This document shows, piece by piece, positions 7,090-15,154 of a stretch of 64,000 nucleotides of DNA. Below the pieces are notes generated by a model that saw only the letters and a program-made list of their open reading frames with translations, made no database searches and had not been told where the DNA came from. Numbering within the stretch: the stretch's first letter is position 1; every line of letters begins with the position of its first letter. The position numbers were made by a program, and so were the translations under genes. This DNA is from Endobugula sp047636495 (GTDB lineage: Bacteria > Pseudomonadota > Gammaproteobacteria > Pseudomonadales > Cellvibrionaceae). The stretch is from positions 62,001 to 126,000 of the forward strand of contig JBLILH010000004.1 in the NCBI GenBank assembly GCA_047636495.1, given 5' to 3'.

Positions 7090-9858
7090 ATGTCGCAAAG
7101 TATTGTTAGTACGTTAGGAGCAGGGTCGGGGATTGATACCACGGCTTTGGTAAGCTCTTTAGTTGAGGTGGAACGCTCGGCAACGCAAACCCGTATAGAT
7201 ACCAAAGTGGAAACGGCAGAAACACAAATATCGGATTTTGGTTTAATTAGTAGTGCACTCTCGGTGCTACAAGATGCTGCTGAAAACTTGAGCAACCCCG
7301 ATACATTTAATAGTAAATCAGCATCATTCACCGACAGTACCGCCTTTATTCCGGTCTCATTAGACCCTGAAACGCAGGCAGGGACTTATACCTTTGAAAT
7401 TTCTCAGTTAGCGCAAGCGCAGTCGTTATCCTCGGGGGCATTATTTTCCTCGCCTTCAGATGCAGTCGGGGAGGGTACGCTGACGTTTGATTTTGGCACC
7501 TGGGATGCAGTCGTCCCGCCAGCTGACCCATCTACTTTTACCGCTAATACCACCACGGCGTCTACAACTATTACCATTGATGGTGCGAATAATAGCTTAG
7601 CGGGCTTAGCTCAAGCGATTAATAGTGCCGACTTTGGCGTACAAGCCAGTGTAGTGAACGATGGTGCCGGTTATCGCTTAGTGACGCGTGCAGCGTCAGG
7701 CGAGGATAATCAATTGCGTATTACTGCCGCTGAAAGCGGTGGTGCTCCGACAGATACTGATAATGCAGATTTATCCCGCTTTGCATTTAATGCCTCTGGG
7801 TTTCAAATGGATCAGAACCAAGTGGGCCAAGATGCCATATTAACGGTAAATGGTTTGTCAGTTTCGCGGAGTACTAATACAGTCGATGATGTGATTGATG
7901 GTTTTGAATTTAGTTTAGCGGGATTAACCGCCAGCGGTGAGTCCGTGAGTGTCACTATCGATGCAGATAAATCGGCAGGTGAAACGGCAGTCAGGGGTTT
8001 TTTTGAGGCTTACAATACCTTTTTAGAGGTGTTGGAGCCTATTACCGGTTATAACGAAGAAAGCGAAGCTTTTGGCAGCTTGGCCAATGATTCACTGGCC
8101 AAAAGTATTCCTGCAGCGATACGTCAGCTGTTAGTCGGGACAGTAACGGGTTTAAGTAATGATTTCTCGTCGCTGACTAATGCAGGTATTCGTACCGAAT
8201 TAGATGGTACTTTATCCATTGATGAAACTGATTTTACTGCGGCTATTAGTGATAACTATGATTTATTTAAAAGTTTATTTATACCTGTTACTGCTTCTTC
8301 TAGTGATCAAATAAGTATTAATAGTACGGGTGACAACACCTCAGCAGGTGAGTATGCCGTCGTCATTACACAGCCACCAACAAAAGGTAATCTTGCCGGC
8401 GTAGATATGGCCGATGATCTTATTGCCGAACTCACTGCAGCCTCTACCGCTAGTGCGGTATTGACGGGTGCTGCTCCCACGGCATTATTGACGGATTTTG
8501 TGGCCGCATCAGGAAATTTCGCGGCGGGTGCTGCCGTCTTACCTCTGGACTTATCGACTCAAAGCGCAGGATCAACCGATTATGACTTTACGATTACCGT
8601 TGATGGAGTCCCTTCTGCTGGCAATATTAGTTTGCCGGTAGCAGACTATGGTACCTATGAGGCAATGGCGACGGCGTTGCAAATGGCCGTTAACGACGAT
8701 GACAACATCTCGGGTGTTACGGTGGCTTACGACACCGACCATTTTGTATTTACCTCATCGACCACTGGTGCGGCATCGTCGGTATCCCTTGCGGCGGTTG
8801 GGGATAGTGCGAACGACTTAGGTATTGCAGGAGGAGCATCGACCGCAGGTACAGGGGGCGCTAATGATTATGATTTTACTCTTGCCGTTGATGGTACTAC
8901 CTCGGGTACGATTAGCGTGACCCCTGGTACCTATGCGAACTTTAATGACCTTGCTACTCATCTCACCACACAGATTAACGCTGATGCGACCTTAACCGCT
9001 GAGGGGGCAACGGTAACGGTGACTCATAATGGCTCAGAGTTTGTCATTACTTCTGATGCTTCCGGTAGTAGTTCAACCTTGGATAATGCGACGGCAGTCG
9101 GTACCGAGGCGGCGGCACTGGGAATAACCGCTGGAACAGTGGTGCAGGGGGGAACCGCACCGCAATACGATTTTACTATTGACGTTAACGGGACTACTTC
9201 AGGTACGATCAGCCTAACAGCAGCGGTTTACGCGGATAAAAACGCGTTGGCAACGGAAATAGAAACGCAAATCAATACTGATGCTTTGTTAGTCGCTGCG
9301 GGAACGACGGTAGATGTAACCTATGATTCTGATTCTGATAGCTTTTCAATAGAATCGCGTTTATTTGGGACTAGTTCCACGGTGAGTGTGACCAACTTGG
9401 GTGCTAGTGCGGCTGACCTTGGCTTGGATACAGGAACAGCGACGACAGGAATAAATGTAGCAGGTACGATTGATGGCGTTGCTGGATTTGGTACGGGCAA
9501 CGTATTACTCCCCGCATTAGGTGAGCCGGGTGAAAGCTTGGCCTTGATTATAGGCGAGAATGCCACTTCTGGCACATTGAATTTTTCGCGAGGTTTTGGT
9601 GGGCAACTTGATCTGTTGATTGAACAATTTCTAGATAATAATAACGGGGTCATCAGCCTGCGTGAAGATTCATTAAATAATAAGTTAGACGGTTTTGATG
9701 ATGATCAAGATTCACTAGATCGTCGTATAGAATCGTATGAAGAACGCTTAACATCTCAATTTATCGCTATGGAAGCGATTGTGCGTAGTCTGCAAGACAG
9801 TAGCTCGTTTTTAGAAAGTACATTAGAAAGCTTGTTAGATAGTTTAAATAGTAATTAA
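7090..9858 (+). CDS. fliD: Flagellar filament cap FliD, enlarged (922 aa)
   Basis: The cap at the filament tip that folds and inserts flagellin. The N-terminus (LGAGSGIDTTALVSSLVEVE, FGLISSALSVLQDAAENLS) and the C-terminal coiled coil (LNNKLDGFDDDQDSLDRRIESYEERLTSQF) are classical FliD. Common FliD proteins are about 450-500 residues. Here three ~97-residue modules beginning YDFTITVDG, YDFTLAVDG and YDFTIDVNG (near residues 497, 594 and 692) are inserted before the C-terminal region. Each module contains a VDGTTSGTIS-like strand pair and an LGI/LGL-containing end. ATG 7090 is preceded by GAGG at 7081-7084; a GTG at 7084 overlaps that site. Confidence 0.94.
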   Translation: MSQSIVSTLGAGSGIDTTALVSSLVEVERSATQTRIDTKVETAETQISDFGLISSALSVLQDAAENLSNPDTFNSKSASFTDSTAFIPVSLDPETQAGTYTFEISQLAQAQSLSSGALFSSPSDAVGEGTLTFDFGTWDAVVPPADPSTFTANTTTASTTITIDGANNSLAGLAQAINSADFGVQASVVNDGAGYRLVTRAASGEDNQLRITAAESGGAPTDTDNADLSRFAFNASGFQMDQNQVGQDAILTVNGLSVSRSTNTVDDVIDGFEFSLAGLTASGESVSVTIDADKSAGETAVRGFFEAYNTFLEVLEPITGYNEESEAFGSLANDSLAKSIPAAIRQLLVGTVTGLSNDFSSLTNAGIRTELDGTLSIDETDFTAAISDNYDLFKSLFIPVTASSSDQISINSTGDNTSAGEYAVVITQPPTKGNLAGVDMADDLIAELTAASTASAVLTGAAPTALLTDFVAASGNFAAGAAVLPLDLSTQSAGSTDYDFTITVDGVPSAGNISLPVADYGTYEAMATALQMAVNDDDNISGVTVAYDTDHFVFTSSTTGAASSVSLAAVGDSANDLGIAGGASTAGTGGANDYDFTLAVDGTTSGTISVTPGTYANFNDLATHLTTQINADATLTAEGATVTVTHNGSEFVITSDASGSSSTLDNATAVGTEAAALGITAGTVVQGGTAPQYDFTIDVNGTTSGTISLTAAVYADKNALATEIETQINTDALLVAAGTTVDVTYDSDSDSFSIESRLFGTSSTVSVTNLGASAADLGLDTGTATTGINVAGTIDGVAGFGTGNVLLPALGEPGESLALIIGENATSGTLNFSRGFGGQLDLLIEQFLDNNNGVISLREDSLNNKLDGFDDDQDSLDRRIESYEERLTSQFIAMEAIVRSLQDSSSFLESTLESLLDSLNSN

Positions 9859-10265
9859 CACACGACTGTCTTTTTAGCCATTGCCCATCCATCCATAAAT
9901 AGGACTACGCTGCTGAAAAATTAAAAAGGCCATCTTCGCACTTTTAGTTAGTGTTGTTTGCAATAAGCAAACGCCTGTATCTAGTAGTTTGTGCCTAACT
10001 ATTGTTATTTTCCCTCCTGTGACAGCCATTTATGGATAGACGCTAGTTATCGTTGCAAAACTATCTCTATTGTTATCTCGAGGCATTGATTACGCATAAA
10101 TGTTGCTCAAGCATCTGAAGCTATTTTATGGGTTCTTGGTATGCTTTACGTGTAAATAATAAGTACTTGTTGTTAAGAAATATTTTCTATGTGTGGCTAA
10201 AGATTTTTAAATAACAGCCGTTATTATCTATAGAAAATTGATTATTATATTGGGGAGAAAGTACC
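9859..10265 (+). other. Intergenic region fliD-fliS
   Basis: 407 bp without a gene. The only recognisable element is the sigma-28 promoter at 10198-10224, followed by GGAG (10254-10257) ahead of the fliS GTG. No clear terminator was seen after fliD. Confidence 0.6.
10198..10224 (+). promoter_or_regulatory. Sigma-28 promoter of fliS
   Basis: TAAAGATT (10198-10205), 11 nt, GCCGTTAT (10217-10224). Spacing is exact and the -10 matches the FliA consensus at 6 of 8 positions. It lies about 40 bp before the fliS start. Confidence 0.75.
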
Positions 10266-10655
10266 GTGAATGCACAAGCCGCTATAAGAGGTTATAACAA
10301 CGTTAAAGTTGATGCTGGCGTTGCTGGGTCATCGGCGCATGGCTTAATTCAAATGCTTTACGATGGTTTGCTAGAGCGTATGGCCCAGTTAAAAGGTGCT
10401 ATTGAACAAAATAATATCGAATTAAAGCATGCAAAATTAAATCAAGCAACCGGCATAGTCTTAGGCTTACGCGAGGCGTTAAATACAGAAAACGGTGATG
10501 AATTATCTGCACGTCTCGATAGTTTGTATGATTATATCCAGCGCCAATTATGGAAATCTAACGTTAATAATTCTCCAGAAATTATTGACGAATGTACAAG
10601 ACTTGTTCTAGAGGTGAGTTCGGCTTGGCGTGAAATATCCTCTGCTTCACACTAA
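10266..10655 (+). CDS. fliS: Flagellin export chaperone FliS
   Basis: 129 residues, the usual FliS size. FliS binds the flagellin C-terminus in the cytoplasm and prevents premature polymerisation. The signature is clear: YNNVKVDAG near the N-terminus, HGLIQMLYDGLLERM, KLNQATGIVLGLREALN, LSARLDSLYDYIQRQL, EVSSAWREI. Translation starts at GTG 10266 with GGAG eight bases upstream. It has its own sigma-28 promoter and a strong terminator, so it is a single-gene transcript. Confidence 0.93.
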   Translation: MNAQAAIRGYNNVKVDAGVAGSSAHGLIQMLYDGLLERMAQLKGAIEQNNIELKHAKLNQATGIVLGLREALNTENGDELSARLDSLYDYIQRQLWKSNVNNSPEIIDECTRLVLEVSSAWREISSASH

Positions 10656-10697
10656 ATCGCTATAATGTGTAAAGTCGAACATCTCTCTTTTAATTGT

Positions 10698-10732
10698 AAA
10701 CCCCACTTATTCTTGATAAGTGGGGTTTTTTT
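10698..10732 (+). terminator. Strong terminator after fliS
   Basis: AAACCCCACTTAT (10698-10710), loop TCTTG, ATAAGTGGGGTTT (10716-10728), continuing into a T-run. The stem is a perfect 13 bp. Confidence 0.93.
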
Positions 10733-10835
10733 ATGGTTAATGAATATTGGTGGTCAGCGTTACTTTTCATGTGGTTCACCCACTTTGTTGGCCCTCATCA
10801 GTAATGTACTTTACTCGCCATCGATAAGCATATTT

Positions 10836-10852
10836 TTGGCACGCTATATGCT
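10836..10852 (+). promoter_or_regulatory. Sigma-54 (RpoN) promoter of second fliS-like gene
   Basis: TTGGCACG-N4-ATGCT: GG at 10838-10839 and GC at 10850-10851, exactly 12 bp apart, with only one mismatch to TTGGCACG-N4-TTGCW. It is about 60 bp before the ATG, so this gene would need an RpoN enhancer-binding protein of the FleQ/FleR type. Confidence 0.75.
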
Positions 10853-10912
10853 GCTAAGTAGTGAGAGCCACTTTATGACAATATTTTGCCGTTTATCCCT
10901 GAGGAGATGATT

Positions 10913-11302
10913 ATGTCTACATCACTAACACTTGATCCTATTATCACGCAGACTCCCGTTAACCCCGACACAGTGACACCTTATCAGGTGATCACTCTAT
11001 TACTCGACGGCGCTCTGGAGCGCATTGACCAAGCGATTAACCGCGTATCAGAGGGTGATATTGATGCGGCTTCTGTATTAGTGCAAAAAGCGATCGGCAT
11101 AGTCGGAGGTTTACGTGACAGTTTAAACTTACAAGACGGCGGTGAGATTGCCGGTAATCTAGACGCGTTGTATGAGTATATTGTCAAACGTTTAGGATCT
11201 ATAGACGGTAATGATCCACTGATGACACTTGAGGAAGTGAAGGATCTATTACAAGATGTATATGCAGGCTGGGATGGTATCGCAACCCATATTGTTGAAT
11301 AA
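10913..11302 (+). CDS. Second FliS-like chaperone
   Basis: 129 residues, a diverged FliS paralogue. TPYQVITLLLDGALERIDQAI, VLVQKAIGIVGGLRDSLNLQDGG, NLDALYEYIVKRL and LQDVYAGWDGI align with the matching parts of the preceding FliS, but the N-terminal tyrosine region differs. ATG 10913 has GAGGAG (10901-10906) six bases upstream; an in-frame TTG at 10886 and ATG at 10907 are weaker. With two giant flagellins nearby, the paralogue may be specific to one flagellin or act at a different assembly stage (inference). The predicted sigma-54 promoter sets it apart from fliS. Confidence 0.85.
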   Translation: MSTSLTLDPIITQTPVNPDTVTPYQVITLLLDGALERIDQAINRVSEGDIDAASVLVQKAIGIVGGLRDSLNLQDGGEIAGNLDALYEYIVKRLGSIDGNDPLMTLEEVKDLLQDVYAGWDGIATHIVE

Positions 11303-11410
11303 TGGTTGATATGTATTAAGATGTACTCGGGTCTGCGTAAGCATATTTAACCTAAATAGTCTTTAGACATTATGCACCGCCGTTGTTGGTTTGTTACGAG
11401 TATTAAAAAC

Positions 11411-11437
11411 TAAAGATTGGTATGGCACAGCCGTTAA
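11411..11437 (+). promoter_or_regulatory. Sigma-28 promoter of fliT-like gene
   Basis: TAAAGATT (11411-11418), 11 nt, GCCGTTAA (11430-11437). The -35 and spacing are the same as in the fliS promoter and it lies 35 bp before the ATG. Confidence 0.78.
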
Positions 11438-11440
11438 CCT

Positions 11441-11460
11441 TAATGAAAGTTCTTTCATTA
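11441..11460 (+). other. Near-palindromic leader hairpin abutting fliT RBS
   Basis: TAATGAAAG, TT, CTTTCATTA (11441-11460): nine-base arms with a two-base centre. It ends exactly where the AGGA ribosome site (11461-11464) begins and just after the sigma-28 -10 element. It could be an mRNA 5' hairpin or a dyad operator at the transcription start. Confidence 0.6.
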
Positions 11461-11471
11461 AGGAAAAAACA

Positions 11472-11714
11472 ATGGTTATTATTCCTGAGTCTCAAATGGT
11501 ATTGATGCGCAAGCGTCGTCAACTTAACCAACTTATTAAAGAGCAAAAGTGGGATGACATCTTATGTCTTGAACGTCAGCTATATGATGATATTACTGCT
11601 GCAGTGCAAGACCCTCAGCGTTCACCTAAAGAGTTGTTGGCCGAGTTAGGGGGGGTTATTGGTTTGTACAAAGAATTGTCTGCTATGTGCCGACTCTACA
11701 GTAAAACATTGTAG
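11472..11714 (+). CDS. fliT: Small FliT-like flagellar protein
   Basis: 80 residues from ATG 11472 (AGGA seven bases upstream). Mostly helical and charged: MRKRRQLNQLIKEQKWDDI, CLERQLYDDITAAVQDP, ELLAELGGVIGLYKELSAMC. It has the size and helical make-up of FliT-type export chaperones, which cap FliD and in some species damp FlhDC. The call rests mainly on its place after fliD-fliS-fliS and its sigma-28 promoter, since FliT sequences are poorly conserved. An in-frame upstream start would run through the promoter and is rejected. Confidence 0.65.
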   Translation: MVIIPESQMVLMRKRRQLNQLIKEQKWDDILCLERQLYDDITAAVQDPQRSPKELLAELGGVIGLYKELSAMCRLYSKTL

Positions 11715-11753
11715 TAAAACATTGTAGTAAAACATTGTAGTGAAAAGGTTGTA
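11701..11753. repeat. 13-bp repeat copying the fliT 3' end
   Basis: GTAAAACATTGTA occurs three times head to tail (11701-11739), followed by a degenerate 14-bp unit. The first unit contains the last fliT codons and its TAG, so the array is a series of duplicates of the gene's end. Confidence 0.9.
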
Positions 11754-11907
11754 GTAAAAATAAGTAACAGAAAGTTAGGCAATCGGTAGAGTAAAGTGAT
11801 GCAGATAACATCAGCAGCACGTTTTGTAATTGAATCGCGTGATGGAAAGCGTCATAAGATGAAATTTTTATAGGCGAAGTCTAGTCAGAAAATATAGTAT
11901 AAATTAT

Positions 11908-12210
11908 TTAGTCGGGCGTTCTACCCTGTAATTGGTATGCAAAAGCAATAATTTGAGCAATAGCAATATAAAGATTCTCGGGTATCTCATCCCCCAGTTC
12001 TAAAGACATCAATAGTTCTAATAAGGGTTTGTTTTTACATAGCGTCACGCCATGTTCTGTAGCAATATCAATAATTTCTTGAGCTGTATGACCTTCTCCT
12101 TGGGCACTAATCGTCGGTGTATTTTCGCCATCATAAAATAATGCAACCGCTTGTCTCAAGTCGCTCTCATTAATGTCCGCTGATGCGTCGGTATGTTTAT
12201 ACGATTTCAT
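11908..12210 (-). CDS. FlhB C-terminal-domain protein (FlhX/FlhB2-like)
   Basis: 100 residues corresponding to the cytoplasmic C-terminal domain of FlhB/YscU export-switch proteins: AVALFYDGENTPTISAQGEG, ELLMSLELGDEIPENLY, IAQIIAFAY. It has no membrane part and the autocleavage NPTH motif is replaced (RQAVAL where NPTHYAVAL would stand). It therefore cannot be the export gate itself; it resembles FlhX-type proteins that can partly replace the FlhB C-terminal domain. It is transcribed after the fliK-like gene. I recall this pair beside ccmA in pseudomonads. Confidence 0.85.
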   Translation of the reverse strand: MKSYKHTDASADINESDLRQAVALFYDGENTPTISAQGEGHTAQEIIDIATEHGVTLCKNKPLLELLMSLELGDEIPENLYIAIAQIIAFAYQLQGRTPD

Positions 12211-12293
12211 TATTGACTAGTATATTGACTCTTGTAAGCGGTTAACGTTGTCAGTGAAGGAACATAGCTATTGTACAACCATGTAAGCTTTCA

Positions 12294-14045
12294 TCATGTC
12301 TTTATATCAATTAAATTATAGTCTAACGAAACATCTTGGCTAGGGGGCTTCCCGTTAATGCAGTGTAATTCGTCTACTTGTAAACCGTGAGCCGTGAGCG
12401 TGTTACGTAAGACGGTAAAGTGTTGCTTGGCCTTTTGGCAAAGGGCAAATGACTCGCTCCATAACGTTGCAGATACGGTATCGTCAATAATAGTCAACTT
12501 ACTATGCAGAGTTTCTATTGTAGGTGGCCTATTATACTGCGTATTAGGTGATGGCTGGGTGGGATCAATCATAGGATTAGTTATTACACTAGGTGCCGAA
12601 TTATACATGCTGGCATCAGCCGGTAGATCAAATGACATAAAGACTTGCCAGCGGCGAGTGATTTTTTTCTCATCTTGCTCATCCCAGTCGCTGTCCTCAT
12701 TTTTTTTCGGTTCTTCTTCGGTAATACTAATTTGCAGTGGCAGTACATGCTCTCCCCATCGCAAAGAAATTTCTGTGACGAAGGCATTCGTTCTAGCACT
12801 GCTATAGTTTATATCATCATTCACTTGACCGTCTGCGCCTAAAGAACGTAACTGATTAAGATGAACTTTTTCTTGAATACCTTTTGCCATCTGTTCCAGT
12901 TGTTTAGTCGCAACATCACGTAACTTCTTAGTATCGCTCTGTGCATTATGTGCCATTTTCACGCCGAGTAACTGCATTAAAGACGCCAGTGGTTGAGTCG
13001 TACTATTACCTGATGTTTTACTCGCTGCGGCTTGTTGGGGTAGCTGTTGTACTAATAGATTAATGATTTGGTCAAAAGGTGTTTTTGAAAACGCTGGGTC
13101 GTTTTTTTGCGATCCTAATACAGATGTTTCCTGTTGCAGGGTATGTAATAACTGACCCAGAACACTTCGCAGGTCATTGCCAATGGGTTGCTGTTGCTGC
13201 AGTCGACTTTCGGTGAGCACGCCACTTTGTTGCAATGCGGTTTTTATTTGCGAAGGTAATTGAAGTTGTGCGGGTTGATACGCAAATTGCCCTAGCTGTC
13301 GTAGGGGCAATTGTGTTGTGTTTGCTAATAATACGTTCTGCATCGCTGTTGGCAGTTTACCGATACTGGAGGCAGTATTTAATAACTGGCTTAAGGACTG
13401 TTGTTGAGGTAGGGCTTGCTTGAAATTTTCTGCGATAGCAGGTCTAACGCTTGAAACATTAGGTTTAACAACAATCTGCCCTTGTTTATTTAATAGTAGT
13501 TCTACCTGATCTCCCACCTTAAACGGTGTGGTTGTCACGGTGGTGAGTAGTGCTGCGTTATTCATTGTCGAACCCTTCATCAACGGACTATTTATCACCG
13601 ACCCACTCATCACCGACCCACTCATCACCGACCCACTCATCAGCGGACTATTTATTGCGGAGCCCTTAGGCATTGAATAATTAGACGCTGCGTTGTTGGC
13701 TGAAGTAGTGGCTGTCGATGCTAGCTTAACCAAATATAATGCGGTTTTTTTTTGTGCGCTTGATGCATCGGTCGCATTCATTTGTGCAGCAACGTTAGGG
13801 TTGTTCTTTGCGAGTAATTGCTGAGCCTTACTATCGAGTAACTGACTGCTACTCACATTGGCGTTGATGGTTTTCTGCTGTGTCAGTTGTTTTACTAAGG
13901 TATTCACCATGTCCGTTGCCGACCGCGTCGTGGTGTTGGTTGTTTCCGTTTTAGCGAGACTCGTCTGTGAGGTATTATTTACCTTCCCCGCCGGTAATGT
14001 ACCCTGCGGGCTGTTAATAGATTTAGGCGAAATATAATCACTCAC
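12294..14045 (-). CDS. FliK-like hook-length control family protein
   Basis: 583 residues. The long Gln/Ser/Thr-rich N-terminal region has no fixed fold. The C-terminal ~100 residues (LHSKLTIIDDTVSATLWSES, LRNTLTAHGLQVDELHC) resemble the Flg_hook domain of FliK, which signals the export switch to FlhB. Residues around 130-160 carry repeats of SGSVM and NSPLM, encoded by three 15-bp repeats near 13595-13640. Because its neighbour is an FlhB-C-domain protein rather than hook genes, it is probably a FliK paralogue, not the main FliK. It is divergent from ccmA. Confidence 0.75.
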   Translation of the reverse strand: MSDYISPKSINSPQGTLPAGKVNNTSQTSLAKTETTNTTTRSATDMVNTLVKQLTQQKTINANVSSSQLLDSKAQQLLAKNNPNVAAQMNATDASSAQKKTALYLVKLASTATTSANNAASNYSMPKGSAINSPLMSGSVMSGSVMSGSVINSPLMKGSTMNNAALLTTVTTTPFKVGDQVELLLNKQGQIVVKPNVSSVRPAIAENFKQALPQQQSLSQLLNTASSIGKLPTAMQNVLLANTTQLPLRQLGQFAYQPAQLQLPSQIKTALQQSGVLTESRLQQQQPIGNDLRSVLGQLLHTLQQETSVLGSQKNDPAFSKTPFDQIINLLVQQLPQQAAASKTSGNSTTQPLASLMQLLGVKMAHNAQSDTKKLRDVATKQLEQMAKGIQEKVHLNQLRSLGADGQVNDDINYSSARTNAFVTEISLRWGEHVLPLQISITEEEPKKNEDSDWDEQDEKKITRRWQVFMSFDLPADASMYNSAPSVITNPMIDPTQPSPNTQYNRPPTIETLHSKLTIIDDTVSATLWSESFALCQKAKQHFTVLRNTLTAHGLQVDELHCINGKPPSQDVSLDYNLIDIKT

Positions 14046-14467
14046 AAGCTTACGATCATCCTATTGGGTTGTCCTGTTTTATTGATCCTATTGTAGTAGC
14101 CCTGTTCATTATTCTGTTGATGGGCCTGCTGATAGATCATGGCCGTATCGGGCACTCATTCTGTCAATGACTTTTCTACAGCCACTGTTGACAACTCACT
14201 GTTGGCAAATAATTTCTACAGGTAATGTTGGTAGATGGTTCATACCGGTACTATTAGCAGACAACCCTATAGCGTGTAAACAATATAAGCTGTCAGCAAG
14301 AATATTTGTTTTTTGTCTAGTGAGAATATTTTAACGGAAGAACATCTACCTGTTAGTCTCACTATTCTCTTACTATTCTCTCACTACTCCCTCACTATAG
14401 AATACACTCCTTAAGCATAGCAAGTTCTTGCCAATTCTGTAGAATGACGGCTTTCTAATATCGCCTA
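14046..14467. other. Divergent intergenic region fliK-like / ccmA
   Basis: 422 bp with no gene. It holds two TTTCTACAG motifs near 14170 and 14212 and an 11-bp tandem array at 14357-14400. Promoters for both directions must lie here, but I could not assign them. Confidence 0.5.
14357..14400. repeat. 11-bp tandem repeat upstream of ccmA (4 units)
   Basis: TCTCACTATTC, TCTTACTATTC, TCTCACTACTC, CCTCACTATAG, head to tail, about 70 bp before ccmA. The unit length equals that of the arrays at 6918, 20251 and 41344. Confidence 0.85.
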
Positions 14468-15154
14468 GTGAGTATGCTCATTCAAGTGTTCAAACCGCCG
14501 CCATTGTTGTCCTTTAAACAGTTAGTCTGTCGCAGAGACAGTCGCACGCTGTTTGCGGGTATCGACTATGTGATCAGCAAAGGCGAGATTGTACAAATAA
14601 CAGGGCCAAACGGCATAGGCAAAACCACTTTGCTGCGCGCGATCATGGGATTAATGCCAGATTACGACGGAGAGATATGGTGGCAAGGGCAGCCGATAGA
14701 CGATGTTCGTTATGACTTTACCCGCGAGTTACTCTTTATAGGTCACTTGACTGGGGTTAAAAAAAGTCTGACACCCAGAGAAAACTTACTATTTTTAGCC
14801 AATTTGCAAGACAACAGTAGTCTGTTGGAAATCGATGATGCGCTAGAGCAGGTGGGGTTGTATGGTTATGAAGATATGTTGGGTGATCAGCTATCTGCGG
14901 GTCAATATCGTCGTGTGGCGCTTGCACGCTTGTACCTGAGTCAAGCCTCGATATGGATTCTTGATGAGCCATACACTGCGCTTGATGTGCAAGCCGTCGC
15001 CAGCTTAGAGGCGCTATTCGTAGCACATGCGCAACAGGGCGGTTGCGTTATCTTCACCAGTCACCAAGCGCCGTCAATTACCGCACTGCGAGTTCTTGCA
15101 CTGAACGACTGTCAGTTCCAATCGCAGGTGGAAGAGGGCGACGATGAAATCTAA
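14468..15154 (+). CDS. ccmA: Cytochrome c maturation ABC ATPase CcmA
   Basis: About 226-228 residues. ATP-hydrolysing subunit of CcmABCD, which releases haem-loaded CcmE. Walker A GPNGIGKTT, signature LSAGQYRR, Walker B IWILDEP and switch region TSHQ are all present. GTG 14468 and ATG 14474 are both possible starts. It overlaps ccmB by 11 bp and opens a ccmABCDEFG operon. Confidence 0.95.
   Translation: MSMLIQVFKPPPLLSFKQLVCRRDSRTLFAGIDYVISKGEIVQITGPNGIGKTTLLRAIMGLMPDYDGEIWWQGQPIDDVRYDFTRELLFIGHLTGVKKSLTPRENLLFLANLQDNSSLLEIDDALEQVGLYGYEDMLGDQLSAGQYRRVALARLYLSQASIWILDEPYTALDVQAVASLEALFVAHAQQGGCVIFTSHQAPSITALRVLALNDCQFQSQVEEGDDEI

Noticed and set aside
6694..7098. 134-residue minus-strand ORF over the 11-bp array
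   Set aside because: Its middle is repeat-encoded low complexity and it overlaps flaG and the fliD start.
10665..10910. 81-residue plus-strand ORF between the two fliS genes
   Set aside because: It runs through the strong fliS terminator and the sigma-54 promoter and has no family resemblance.
11441..11460. Rho-independent terminator before fliT
   Set aside because: The dyad is AT-rich, lacks a T-run and lies between a promoter and its ribosome site.
12394..12842. Plus-strand ORFs opposite the fliK-like gene
   Set aside because: The minus frame shows a recognisable FliK C-terminus; these are shadows.
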